This document shows positions 1 through 11,200 of a DNA stretch of 64,000 bases, in pieces. The stretch is taken from positions 906,896 to 970,895 of the forward strand of contig OY986963.1 in the NCBI GenBank assembly GCA_963920575.1, read 5' to 3'. Numbering within the stretch: position 1 is the first letter of the stretch; each line of letters opens with the position of its first letter. The translations under genes and the position numbers were made by a program. Below the pieces are notes generated by a model, which made no database searches, was not told where the DNA came from, and was given only the letters and a program-made list of their open reading frames with translations. This DNA is from Narthecium ossifragum (Eukaryota; Streptophyta; Magnoliopsida; Dioscoreales; Nartheciaceae).

Positions 1-738
1 TAAAAGATCAATAAGAGCTGTAAACAAGTGAGATAAGCATGAAAGGCAGCCAGCACGATCAACAACCAGTGGGCCGTGAATTTGATTCCAGATTCTAAAT
101 GGTTATGGCAGATTATCAGGCAGGGGGGGTGAAGGAAGCAGCGATCTTGAAGATATTCCATTCTTTCTTAAGCTTGCTGAAGTCCTTGTCTCCTTTTTTA
201 CCAGCATAGAGGGGGAGAAAGGCTAATAGATGGTGCAGGAGAATGCCTATGTGTCTGCATTGAGTATTTATTTTAGATGATCGATTCCCTTCGCTTCATC
301 TGCAATATCTTCATCTACAATACTGAAATGGCCAATCAGTACCCTAGTAACTTCTCTACAGCATGTAGTGAGACTTTTATGAGTTCTATCAATACTCAAT
401 GGGATTTATACACCATGCTCAGGCCCTTGCAGATGCAAACAGCGTGCAATACTAGTTACCCACAGATGTAGATATTGTGCAGACTCCCAGTCTGTAAGTG
501 GTGCTTATGCACTCATGCGAATTGTGGGTATAGGATAGCCATCGCTACTCTGGCAGTTGGTAAAACTTGAAGCTTCCAAAATTCATAGACTTTGTTTTAC
601 TATATTCATCTGTATACATTTGACATTAATGATTAGTGTTAATTTCATGTTTCGTTTGATTTGCTACAAGTGACTATCTGTTATACACCTACAAATTGGT
701 TTTGGCATCAGTTGAATCCTTTATTTTTGTAAATGTAG
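1..738. other. no exon recognised; probably intron of the chromomethylase gene
   Basis: The exon starting near 739 has an acceptor before it, so the preceding exon must lie further left. I could not find a chromomethylase exon in this stretch on the plus strand. It is AT-rich with no long convincing reading frame. Confidence 0.5.
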
Positions 739-3700
739 ACAGGTCAATGCCCAAAGGTGCAGTAGATGCTCAATCAACTTTATATGACCACCGTCCACTG
801 CAACAAAACGAAGATGACTACCTACGGATTTGTCAAATTCCTCGGAGGAAGGTTGTCTTGTCTTGCGTTTTTTATCTATTCGTTACTGCTGAGTTCTTTA
901 ATCATATCCTTTCTAATTATATTCCATTCTCCAGGGTGCAAATTACAGAGACCTACCTGGTGTTATCATTGGTCCCAATAATGCTGCCCAATTTGATCCA
1001 AAAATGGAAAGAGTATTATTACCGTCTGGGAAGCCACTGGTATGATCCTTTTTGTTTTGTCGAAGTGATGTGCGATTTTATGTTAAATATATCTAGCAGG
1101 GTATTTGACGGGTTCTGTTGGAGTGCCTAGCATTTGCCTGCTGTTTTTACATAAGTTTTCCTTTTCTTTTATTAGATTGTATGGGACTAGAAAAATATTG
1201 TCTGAAATGCTTGCAGTGGCATAGTAGCTCCTGTTTGTAAGAACAAATGTGATAGGAATCAGCTTTTGAATCCTATCATAATTTGCTGAAGTGCTGGAAT
1301 TTGTTAGATAGGAGAAGAGAGGAAGAGAACTCGAGAGGAGATAAGAGAGACTAGAGCAGAGGAGAAGGGATAGGGATGGGAGGAAACTTGTATTTCATTT
1401 CATGAATGTCCATGTTTATAGCTTCTTGCTTATAAAGACAAAGCTTTCTCCATTGCCTTCTTCAACTTAGTCACTTGCCAATTCAACTCATAACCAATAA
1501 GGACTGTCTCTTACTGTCTTGCGTAAAGGAAAGGCCCAACCATACTTCCTAAAGTACCCACCAATTAAAATAGTAACTACTACTAATACTAGCAGGGATT
1601 CAATTAGCAGGTACTGCTGCCAAGAAGGGAAGATTTCCCTCTATTCTTCTGCTGCCAATTACTGCGCCTAGTAGAAGATCTGTTACTGCAAATGCTGCAG
1701 CTGCAGCTCTGCTGTAACCTATCAAAATGCAATCTCTTTTTCCTGATTGTTTTTATAAGCCAGACTATTGAAGTTATTCTGATGAAAGAAAACTGAAGTC
1801 TGCTCAATCTTGGATCAGTTTGTCATGTAGCTGGCTTGTGCTTGAGCTTAGAGTCCTAGCTGGCCTCTCTGTATGCTTGAGTCAACCATGCCAGATTGGC
1901 CATGCGAGAATATCCCATCATCATGTTAACAAGCCTCTTGGAATCCCCTCAAGCTGCTCGAGGAGTGGAATATCTAAAATTTACTTCATATCATGCAGGT
2001 CAATGTACTGAACAGTGAACAGTGACCTCTTTTTTGTAAAAGAAGCCGCACAAGCTAGTATACCATAATTGCATCATGATATGTCTGATAATTTCAATAT
2101 TTTTTCTATCTAATGGTGAAAACTGTTTTCTATCTAATGGTGAAAACTGTTTTCAAATGAACATAAGCTGGATGAATGGGCAGCAGGCCTCTGTTCATGT
2201 CAGGCTTGAACTCTATAGCAGTTATTTGTTAGACTCCAGCGGTTTTCTCTCTAGCAAACCTTCATTGACGTAACTATCAAGCTAAGCTTGAGCTTCCTGG
2301 AGGCATGTTTCTCGACACCCTTTCAGCAATGAAATTGCTAAAGATGAACTTTCATGCACTTGATATGTTAGTGGCCGTTAATTTTTATGGTTGTTTGCTA
2401 ATTCCTTTTTTAGTTTACATGATAAAAGCTTCTATTATTATTATTATTTGGATTAGTTAATCCTTTTACCCTGACTTAGTGGGGCAAATGCCCTACCTTT
2501 TCAACAAATTCGGGGGCTTGGGGACTGGACCCCAAGACCAACCCATTACCACCACCGGGTACTAACCACTTGAGCTACTCAAGGGCCGTTTCATGTGAAA
2601 GAGAATATGTTTCATGTGTGAGGCTTGCTTACATACACACACTGGTGTTAAAGCATGAGCTATTTAGCTTTTATTGTCATCCTTATTCTCAAGTCACTGC
2701 TATTCTTTTGAGTTTCCAAATTATTTTACCTGACTGGACATCTTTGGTGAGAGATTTGTAATCGTAATTTTGCCTGGAGATATGGTTGCAACTCGCCATC
2801 TACTTTTTTGGTATGCCTGTCAAATAAGGAAACTTCCTCTCAAAGGGAGATATGGTTGGATATCTTAGTGTAATTTTCATCCATTAGAAAGGCAAAGTGT
2901 TGTATCTTCTTTCATTCTCAGGTTCCTAACTATGCAATGAAGCTGAAAGAAGGAAGGACCTCAAAGTGAGACTATACCTCTATATCCCTTTGATTATTTT
3001 TTATTGCTATGGCAATTTAATTGACACTATAATCTGCATAGACCTTTAAGTCGATTGTGGTGGGATGAGATAGTGCCAACAGTGCTGACTTTCCCTGATA
3101 CTCACATCCAGGTATTCTCATGTATGAATAATATAGGATGCTCTTGTCCTTACTCTTTGAAAGATTTATGGTCTTGACCGGAATTCTTTTAGGCTATGCT
3201 ACATCCCGAGCAAGATCGAGTCCTTACTATTAGAGAATGTGCAAGAGTGCAAGGCTTTCCTGATTGCTACAGATTCTGCGGGACAGTCAAAGAAAGGTAT
3301 TCTTTGTGGTAACTATCTGAATTATAATATTATACAAGTCATTATTTTCCAAAGTTACTAGTGTAAACATGCAAAATGGTACAATATTAGACTGCTATCA
3401 TAGCTCTCTGTCAAAGGCCGTAAAGTTGGATATGACCACGATGTCAATGGCTTAGTGTCTTAGATGCATCAAAGCAATCACACCGTTTGAGTATTTTGTA
3501 TTGGAAAGAGGTGCTTACACAACAATACGAATTAGCAACAATCCACCCTCACATTGCTTTCAGATCACAACGTAGAAATTTTAAAGGGAGATAATCTTCA
3601 GGTAGATGCAGCAAGTACAGAAAGCATATGCAAGAGCCTTTGCTCACACCATTTTTTGATGTAGCATCTATGATACAGCACATAAAATCTGAATGGTGTA

Positions 3701-5262
3701 TCTCAGTTTCTCATGTGCCATAACAAGAGTAAGTCACAGATCTTGGTTCCTTAGGAGTTAGTACTAGTAGAATTGTGAAATTCAGCTTCTAAAATTATCC
3801 GTAAGTCTAGTTTTAAGTTCTGAATCAGCAAAACCTGGGTTTAGATGGTCTCTAGACTTTTGGTATCATTGTCCTGATACTGGATTCTTTGGTTGTGAAC
3901 TTATTGCTGTGCATGAATAGGGTTCCAAAAATTTTCAGCTGTCTTGCGATCAGGACTGAAATTGTGCTGCCATAAATTTAAGTTTGTGGATGATATATAT
4001 ATCTATATATATATACACACACCTTGAATTTTCCAGCTCAACTGCCACTTGCATTAGAAAGACATCAGATATAAGTTTATGTTGAACCTCTGAGTTCTGG
4101 CTATCTGCTTTTGGGGAATTAACAATTGGGACTTTGTTTCTCTCACCTTGTTGTTATGGCTATCTTCTATTACCAGATAGAGTAGAAACAAAATTGTTGC
4201 ATTATCTTGCTCTTCTCCAGAATTTGTCGCAACTCTGAAGGAGCTCATGTATCCTGTCCCTTCCATCTTGCTGGAAATTGTTGTTGCCCTTTACAGGCAT
4301 TCATTCTCATGTCAGCTGATGTGATCCTAGTTTCTCTTGATTGGACTTTGCTCGGACCTCCTTCATCCAAGACGTCTTTTAACTGTTGTCTGAATTTTGC
4401 AGGAAACTTTACTGCTGATTGTTAGTTTGGTTACCACTTGTAAAGTCATTCACTTAGCAGCTAACTTTGGTTTCCATGTTGCAAAAGCAAGAGAAAATAA
4501 CCATCGTGTAAAATGCAATTTGGACACGAATATTTAGCCTTCTTTGGGCTCAGTTTTGTTATCAGCTGCCATTACTAGCACGTTTTTGCCAATTGAAAAG
4601 AATCTTGAATTAGCTTTTCTCGCGGGAAACTGTTATTTTTTATGGTTAGTCAATCTATTTCAAATGCTCAACAGTTTGTCTTCGATGTGACCAAAGAATC
4701 ATTCATTTCTGAACCTGTTTGATGACCATTGGTTCTTGTTGCTTAGTTCACACTTATTACCTGCAATTACTAGTAGGTTGTGACTTCATCTAAAGACTTA
4801 CTTTTACCCAAACATGTCAAATATACTAGCTACTGTAATCTCATGCATATATACGTGATGTGAATTAAGGAGTTTAAAATCTTTTGACCCCATTAAAGAA
4901 TCATAAATCTTCAGACTGCAGAAATAGGATGGTGTTGCAGCAGATTAAGATGCTTGAGTTGAACTTTTTGCTGAAATTTTTTACGTAATCTCGAGTGGTA
5001 TTGTCACGTGAGTGGTGGCAAGCAAATCTCCAATGTCCTCATGACTTTTGAATAAGATAGGAGATGGCATTTATTTGCTTGCAGATATCGGCAAATTGGG
5101 AATGCTGTTGCTGTTCCAGTTGGTCGTGCTTTGGGATATGTGATGGCATTGGCCTGGCTAAAGCAAAATGGAAATCAGCCCCTAATGACCCTCCCATCCG
5201 AGTTCTCATTTATGCATGCTCTTCAGCGTGCTGCAAGCTCGTCTTCTGAAGTTGAACGGTGA
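739..5262 (+). CDS. CMT3: CMT3-type chromomethylase, 3' part (gene starts left of the window)
   Basis: C-terminal part of a plant chromomethylase, a nuclear cytosine-5 DNA methyltransferase that keeps up CHG methylation. Exons I can place: 739-851, 935-1039, 2922-2965, 3042-3111, 3193-3296 and 5085-5262, with phases that join cleanly. The spliced product reads YDHRPLQ and [10 protein letters not shown], then [23 protein letters not shown] and [10 protein letters not shown]. Methyltransferase motif IX follows ([16 protein letters not shown]), then motif X ([16 protein letters not shown]), ending SSSEVER and TGA. The BAH and chromo domains and motifs I-VIII must lie upstream of position 1. The first acceptor could be 739 or 743. 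Two introns are long (about 1.88 and 1.79 kb); the first holds a SINE. The TGA at 5260-5262 overlaps a strong-looking donor (ACG/GTGAGA), so an alternative 3' end is possible. The motifs make the family assignment firm; CMT3 rather than CMT1 or CMT2 is inferred. Confidence 0.9.
2090..2155. repeat. short tandem duplication (about 23 bp, two copies)
   Basis: The string TCTAATGGTGAAAACTG is repeated head to tail inside a long intron of the chromomethylase gene. Replication slippage is a sufficient explanation. Confidence 0.7.
2433..2587 (-). mobile_element. tRNA-derived SINE in chromomethylase intron
   Basis: Read on the minus strand, this begins with a tRNA-like head: an A-box-like GTAGCTCAAGTGGTTAG, then a B-box-like GGGGTCCAGTCCCC at tRNA-like spacing. 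It ends with an (AAT)n tail (the plus-strand run of TATTATTATT near 2433). A polymerase III head with a short A/T-rich tail is the hallmark of plant SINEs. I could not confirm a target-site duplication. Confidence 0.6.
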
Positions 5263-5265
5263 GAG

Positions 5266-5383
5266 CAGCATTTCTCTCTCTGTTATGTAGCTATTTCTGT
5301 TGCCTTATGATTCTTGAGACATGCAGCACTTCTCTCTCTGTTATGTAGCTATTACTGTTGCATTATGATTCTTGAGGCATGCA
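5266..5383 (+). repeat. 58-bp tandem duplication just after the chromomethylase stop
   Basis: Two head-to-tail copies, about 58 bp each, begin CAGCATTTCTCTCTC and CAGCACTTCTCTCTC and differ at a few positions. They start 4 bp after the TGA, so they would lie in the 3' UTR. Confidence 0.8.
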
Positions 5384-5481
5384 TTCACTTATTAGTTGGA
5401 CAACTATGTAGTTATTCCTTGGCGCAATATATGTTTTCTTTATGAAGCTGGACACTTACTATGAACTATCTCCTTTTCACC

Positions 5482-5666
5482 ATCTGTAAGATGAGAAATC
5501 CCTGATAAGATAGACAGCTTTCGTAATTTATGTGGTTAAAAGGGCGATACCTCGTACATGGCTGTGGATATTAAAGTTTCTCATAATTGAAATTTGATAC
5601 CTGGGTGATTTCGCTCCAACCAAATCTAATTCTCTTCTAGCTTTACATTGGTGTTTCTTATGTTTT
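5482..5666 (+). repeat. inverted repeat, left arm (about 185 bp)
   Basis: Near-identical in reverse complement to 6788-6971. For example AATCCCTGATAAGATAGACA here appears as TGTCTATCTTATCAGGGATT there. I see only scattered mismatches and one-base indels along about 185 bp. The arms are about 1.1 kb apart and flank the two orphan exons at 5888-6191. A transcript running through from the methyltransferase gene could form a long hairpin. Confidence 0.85.
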
Positions 5667-5887
5667 AAGCTGGTATATTCATGCTAAATGAAATCTTGAA
5701 CTCAAGAGATACGCCTAATGATTTCACTGTTTGCTCTCCTTGGGTAGTCAATTTCTTTGAGATTTTTTCAGTGTTGCTACCATGCATACAAAGCTTTTGG
5801 TCATGAAATTTTTTCCATGTAACTGCTCTTATTGCTATCTGGTCTTCCTCTCATCCAAAGCCCTATTGTTTCAGCTACAATTTTCAG

Positions 5888-6191
5888 CAGACACGAGATG
5901 TGGAGGATGCTCATGGAGTTTCATTCTTCGAAGAAGTCAATTTGGAAGCAATTGTATGTTTATAATCTCTTTTTAGTTATTATCATCAGATATGCATTAG
6001 TTGTGTAAACATTCCCTGACTCCATTTAAAACACTAATTTGGTGCATTTTGAATCTCAGTGTAAAGAGGTTAAACAACATATGGAAGTTCTCACTAGAGA
6101 GCTTGAAGGTATACCGATGACTTCCGATGCCGTTGCAAGCATACAGAGACTAGTAGCAATTGGGAGCTTACACTCTTCAGCCATTGCATAA
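5888..6191 (+). CDS. two orphan 3' exons of unrecognised protein
   Basis: Exon 5888-5953 (after TTTTCAG, before GTATGT) encodes QTRDVEDAHGVSFFEEVNLE then AI. Exon 6060-6191 (after CTCAG) encodes CKEVKQHMEVLTRELEGIPM and ends in HSSAIA with a TAA. Both exons are phase 0 with good splice signals, and the composition looks like a real, partly helical protein tail. I do not recognise the family. Exons that should precede them are not evident between 5263 and 5887. They could be an alternative 3' end of the chromomethylase, using a weaker donor at 5250, or a gene fragment caught between the inverted repeat arms. No function is assigned. Confidence 0.45.
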
Positions 6192-6485
6192 GATTCCAGC
6201 AGCATGCTAGCAGATGCTGCTGAACCGAACCCATAGATCCGGACAATTACATATGGATTCACATTGCGTCCATTAGACTGGTCATTCATCATTCACACCA
6301 TTAATCAGTTGATTCATTGGGAAGGGGCCATAATTGGTCAGGATCGGTTCATTCTTCTAATTACCACTATTGTGTTGGTGGTGGTCATTGCTAATTGGTT
6401 TGTGGGTATTCATTTCAATGTGATACACTTCATACCCACCCACTTATCCTATATGTTCATTTATTTCGTCACCCAGACCGGGTAG

Positions 6486-7340
6486 ATTTCGCTTTATATT
6501 TAAGGATGTATAACTTTATACATTGTATAATTCATGGATAACTTTTATAATACTATACAATGTTGAAAAAAAAATAAACACTATTACGAGCACTAAAATG
6601 TGATATAAAGTTATACAATATCTAGTGTATTATATATAAAGTCCTCGGTGTAAAATATTATACTATCTCATGAACACACCAAACATCGTATTACATTCAT
6701 AATGTATACATCAAGCGGCAATCAAATACAAGCATGAAGTTTTCTATTCACATTTGATGACCCAGGTATCCAATTTCAATTATGAGAAACATAAGAAATC
6801 ACCAATGTAAAGCTAGAAGAGAATTAGATTTGGATGGAGCGAAATCACCCAGTTATCCAATTTCAATTATGAGAAACTTTAATATCCACAGCCATGTACG
6901 AGCTATCACCCTTTTGACCACATAAATTACGAAAGCTGTCTATCTTATCAGGGATTTCTCATCTTACAGATTGTGAAAAAAGATAGTTCATAGTACGATA
7001 TTAATATTTTATTACATTATGATATTATTAATATTAAAATACTACTATTTTGGATGACATGGAGCAATTACGATGTGACACGTGACACATGGGACTCACT
7101 TATATCAATATTTTATTACAGTATGATATTATTAATATTATTTATCACTTCTCGACGTGTCATTATATATAAGGGCATTTTTGGTATTAACTACAAATTC
7201 TACTATTATCTCAAACAATCATTACTACTTATCCCCAAATATCAAAATGGGAATAAATTTATCCCCACTCCTTAACCTCATTTTTCTAATCCCAAAATCC
7301 CTTAACCCCCCTTAACCCGGAATAAGCTATCCCCACACCA
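6486..7340. other. AT-rich intergenic DNA with MITE-like repeats
   Basis: No gene seen apart from the inverted-repeat arm. The string ATATTTTATTACA followed by TATGATATTATTAATATTA occurs twice (about 7005 and 7109). The right edge carries ACACCAAACGGGGGC, a style common at plant MITE ends, but I found no matching left terminus. Confidence 0.4.
6788..6971 (-). repeat. inverted repeat, right arm
   Basis: Reverse-complement partner of 5482-5666. Just inside it, the string CCAATTTCAATTATGAGAAAC occurs twice (about 6769 and 6856), so the right end has a further small internal duplication. Confidence 0.85.
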
Positions 7341-7736
7341 AACGGGGGCTAAGTGTCCAGCTTCATAAAGAAAACATATTTTGTGCCTTCAGGTCATTGG
7401 CCCTTCCACCTCGCCTCTCCTCTGCCGCCTCCCCTCTGAGGATAGCTCTCCACCCCCGCCGATCTCGATCTCCCAATATCCACCTCCGCCACCTCTCTCT
7501 TGGCGGCAGCTGCTGCTTTGGAGAATGACCACCACGACACTGCCCATCCAAGAGAAGAAGGGAGGGATCGTAGGGCGACGATGAGGATCGCATGAGAGAA
7601 GCTCGTGCAGTGGTCGCCGGGGAGTAGTGAAGATAGGTGATGGGTGTCGTAGGAGAGAAAGGCTCGCGAGCTTTCGAGTCGAGCCTATCTCTGCTTGAGT
7701 CTGAGCTCCCACCAGGTTCGAGCTTACTTCGTACTC

Positions 7737-7919
7737 TGTCCGAGTTCGAATTCAATCAAACTCGAGCCAGGCCTAATTGGGCTCGAGCCCGAGCTACTCG
7801 ATTAAGGCTCAGTTCGATTGCAGCCCTGGATGGACCGAGTTCAAATTCAATCGAACTCGAGCCGGGCCTAATCGGGCTCAAGCCCGAGCTACCCGGTTCG
7901 ATTACAGCCCTGGATGCAA
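7737..7919. repeat. two-copy tandem repeat, 95-bp period, GAGCCCGAGCT-rich
   Basis: Copies start near 7742 and 7837. Both contain GAGTTC, AATTCAATC, ACTCGAGCC, GGGCTC, AGCCCGAGCTAC and CAGCCCTGGATG. The flanking 7381-8020 is GC-rich and gives overlapping open frames on both strands with no protein similarity I recognise, so I treat it as non-coding or 5' flank of the scramblase gene. Confidence 0.7.
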
Positions 7920-8251
7920 GTCCAGATCCGACAATATTTAGGCGTCCATTTACGCCCGTATTGACGACATATTTGCGTGCGTTCCTGCTGGAAACGTAGA
8001 AGCCTTGATTCTTGTTGAGCTCCCAACGCGTTGGCCGCCGGCCGGCATCAAGCTTCCAGGTTCGACGATCCTATCACCCTTGGTTCCTTCGTTTCTTACA
8101 GTTTCTCCGATATCCAGGGTGTTCTCTTTTGCTCCTTGGAATCGCTCAATTTTTTGTCGATCGTTCGAACGACCGTAGAACCCGAGAATGAATCTATGAG
8201 CTTTGTGCTTTTGTGTGGCTGCAGACGCCTTCATTGTAGCTGATTTATTCG

Positions 8252-11200
8252 ATGAAGTGGCTTAGGAGATGGTGCGGCTCTCCTATAGGTGCCAACTATG
8301 TCAATGGGATCTCAATGTTCGGTTCTTCAGGGTTCCGGGCTGGAGATGATTTGTTAACTGGTACCTATAGTATCAAAAGGATTGCGACCAACAGATATCT
8401 TGTTGATTTCCATCGAAAAACATGTTTATATCCGACATTCTCCCGCCACTTTTGCCTAGGAAGGGCGAGCAGAGGCCTGCTTGTCAACTCTATCTCCTCA
8501 CGCAATGTGTATGAGGCACAACCTTTAATTGGTTCTCCTCGTTGTATGATACCCAATTCTTTGACTTTGTGTCATAGGTTTGGATACTCTATTAGGAATG
8601 AACACTCTCTAAGCAGGGAGTGGCTAGCAAAGCTTTGGCAGGCTGACAAGGCGAAGAGAAATAATAGAAGCACTAGTAGAAGCAAGAAAAGGCATCCAAT
8701 CACCGGGCATGTTCACAAGGAGAATACTTTGTTTAATACTATATCTTCTTTTCAACTGCCATTTCTGAGATCAGTCTTTAACAGACCAGTCTCTGATGTG
8801 CAAGACAAACAGAGTCCATATGATGGAAACTTCCAGTCCCCAAGTTTGCATGGAGAGGCAAGTAACTAGTATTTATTTTACTGGCCTTTCACTACGTTTT
8901 ATCAGCTAGAAGTTGTAGTTCTTTTGCTTCATTATGTTGCTAGTTTTGGTACCGTGCATGGCTGCATATCATGCTGCGACCTGTGCATGCTTTGATGTCT
9001 GACATGGCTATGGCAGGTCATCATTTCATATTTTGCCAGATGTTTTGACATGCTAAAAAATGGCCCAAGTAGCCTTTTTAGGAAGTTATAGAACATAGAA
9101 ACAACTATCTGACAATAATATGTAATAGCATTCCAAGTTTTTCTCCTTGGATTATGGGTCCTGTATTGAAGTGCTAAACTAACACTGAGATTTCATATTG
9201 TACTTCTAGCTATCTAGCTCAATCCTTATAGTGCTTCTCATTGGTCTCTTTGGTCTATCCTCTATGCTTCCAGTACTATTGTGGTTTATGAATTTATAAT
9301 CTCACAATACTTTCGTGGGACCCTGTCTCAAGAGCTTTCTCTGGGACCAACAAAGTATATGTTCCTACTTGAGTAGCATTGCTGCAATCATGTCAAGCAT
9401 CTCTTTTTTCCTATGTCTGTCTTTGCAATCAATTGGTTATCAACTCAGACTAGTAGAGATTTGACATCTTGCTGACAGCCTGTATATATCAAACTTTTGG
9501 GGACCTTTCTTCACCAAGTATGTGCCCCTTAATGTTGGATGATGATCAGCCTGCAATTTTAAAGCTTGTCAAGTATTAACTACATGTTTTTCCTACGTGT
9601 TACAGGACAGACTGGCACCACTTCTTGCAAGAGCAAATTTACTTATCACTAGAGATATAGAATGGGCAAATGTTATGTTTGCTTTTGAGCAGGTGAGTAC
9701 TTTATGATGTCGTATATACTTAATGGATAGTTGGAACGGGAGATTTTATGGACATGTTTTTTCTATCAATGCCTAGGGTATGTATGTTTCTCTATGAGCT
9801 ATGAGATGAATCATTTCATCGTCAATTTTTTACAGTCATATTGATGTTTCAGATTTGTGGAAGGTACGTTAGGTTCTGCATTATTACCTGATTGCACTTT
9901 ATTCTGATTGGCTGTTACATTATTTCAAAATCACAGGAGAACCGCTATGCAGTCGTGGATGCTTCCTCTCCTGAATCGGTATGTGTCTGGTATCTTTTGC
10001 TTTTGCCTTTTCTAATTCGTAGTTTCTATTAGTTGTCTGGTATCTTTAGTGTTTACTCTATATGTGATAGATCATGCTTTCTTTTCTAGCCTGTAGGTTA
10101 TATCCGCGAGCAAAGTAATGTCTTGTTTAGGCAGGTATTTACTACCTTCCTTATTCCTCTTTTTTCTTTTTCATTAATCAATGCTTTGCAATGATCTTGG
10201 GTCACTTGTTTTAAAATTGACAAGCATATATTGTTGTGGTAGCGGTGTTCTCACTCTACGTTCTTGATTTTCACTTAGAAACTGAAATATTCATGGAATT
10301 TAAGTAGAATTTTGTCGCAATGTTCTTCATGATAATTAAACCTACACACCAGGACAATATCCAAGAATCCATTTGTGTTCATGAGTTGTTTTCAGAATTC
10401 CAACTGGAAAATGACAACTTCTGCCTAATGTTTTAAAGTTTCTTGACACATTACTACAGGTAGCTATGCAAAATTTTGCACCCAATATTGAGTAGTTTAG
10501 AGGAAACAAGAGGGTCGGGAAAGATAGGAGACTGGGGCATGAATGGATGGGTCGCTGGCCTCTCTGAATTTTTCATCCCTACTGAGCTTATTAGAGCATT
10601 ATCAACAGGTTCCCTATCCCATTCCCTATCCCTATATCTAAGGAATATTATTAAAAAACGTCACACAACAGATTCCCTTATTCTTAAACCTATTTCCTAT
10701 GTCATTCCCTAAAACCAATCTCATTCTCTATAATTAGTGAATATGTTAAAATTTAGGGAATGACATAGGGAATGAGTTTGGGGATTGGGAATCTGTTGAG
10801 TAATGTTTTTTTAAGTCATATTCTTTAAATTTAGGGATAGAGAACGGGATAGGGAATCTGTTGGGAATGAAAACACATTCCCTATCCACTAAACATGTTT
10901 AAGTTTTAAAACTTTCGGTATTATTGGGAATCAATATAGGGAAAACTGCTGGGGGAATAAGGCAAAAACCGATTCCCTATATTGTAAAATGACATAAAAT
11001 CACACCAAAATAGGGATAGGGATAGGGTAGCCGTTGATGATGCTCTTAGGCTTCTTTCGAGTTGAATATTAACAAAGAGGAGATCATGTCTCCTGACAAA
11101 AGGAACTTTTGTGGATGTCGTGGAAGACGACTTTGCATTCCTTTTGTATTTGCGCATAATGTGCGGACAATATGCTATCACAGCATTATGTCACTCCAGT

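Noticed and set aside
7363..7999. Overlapping open frames on both strands in GC-rich DNA upstream of the scramblase gene
   Set aside because: Low complexity, no family similarity, frames compete on both strands, and a tandem repeat lies inside. Better explained by composition.
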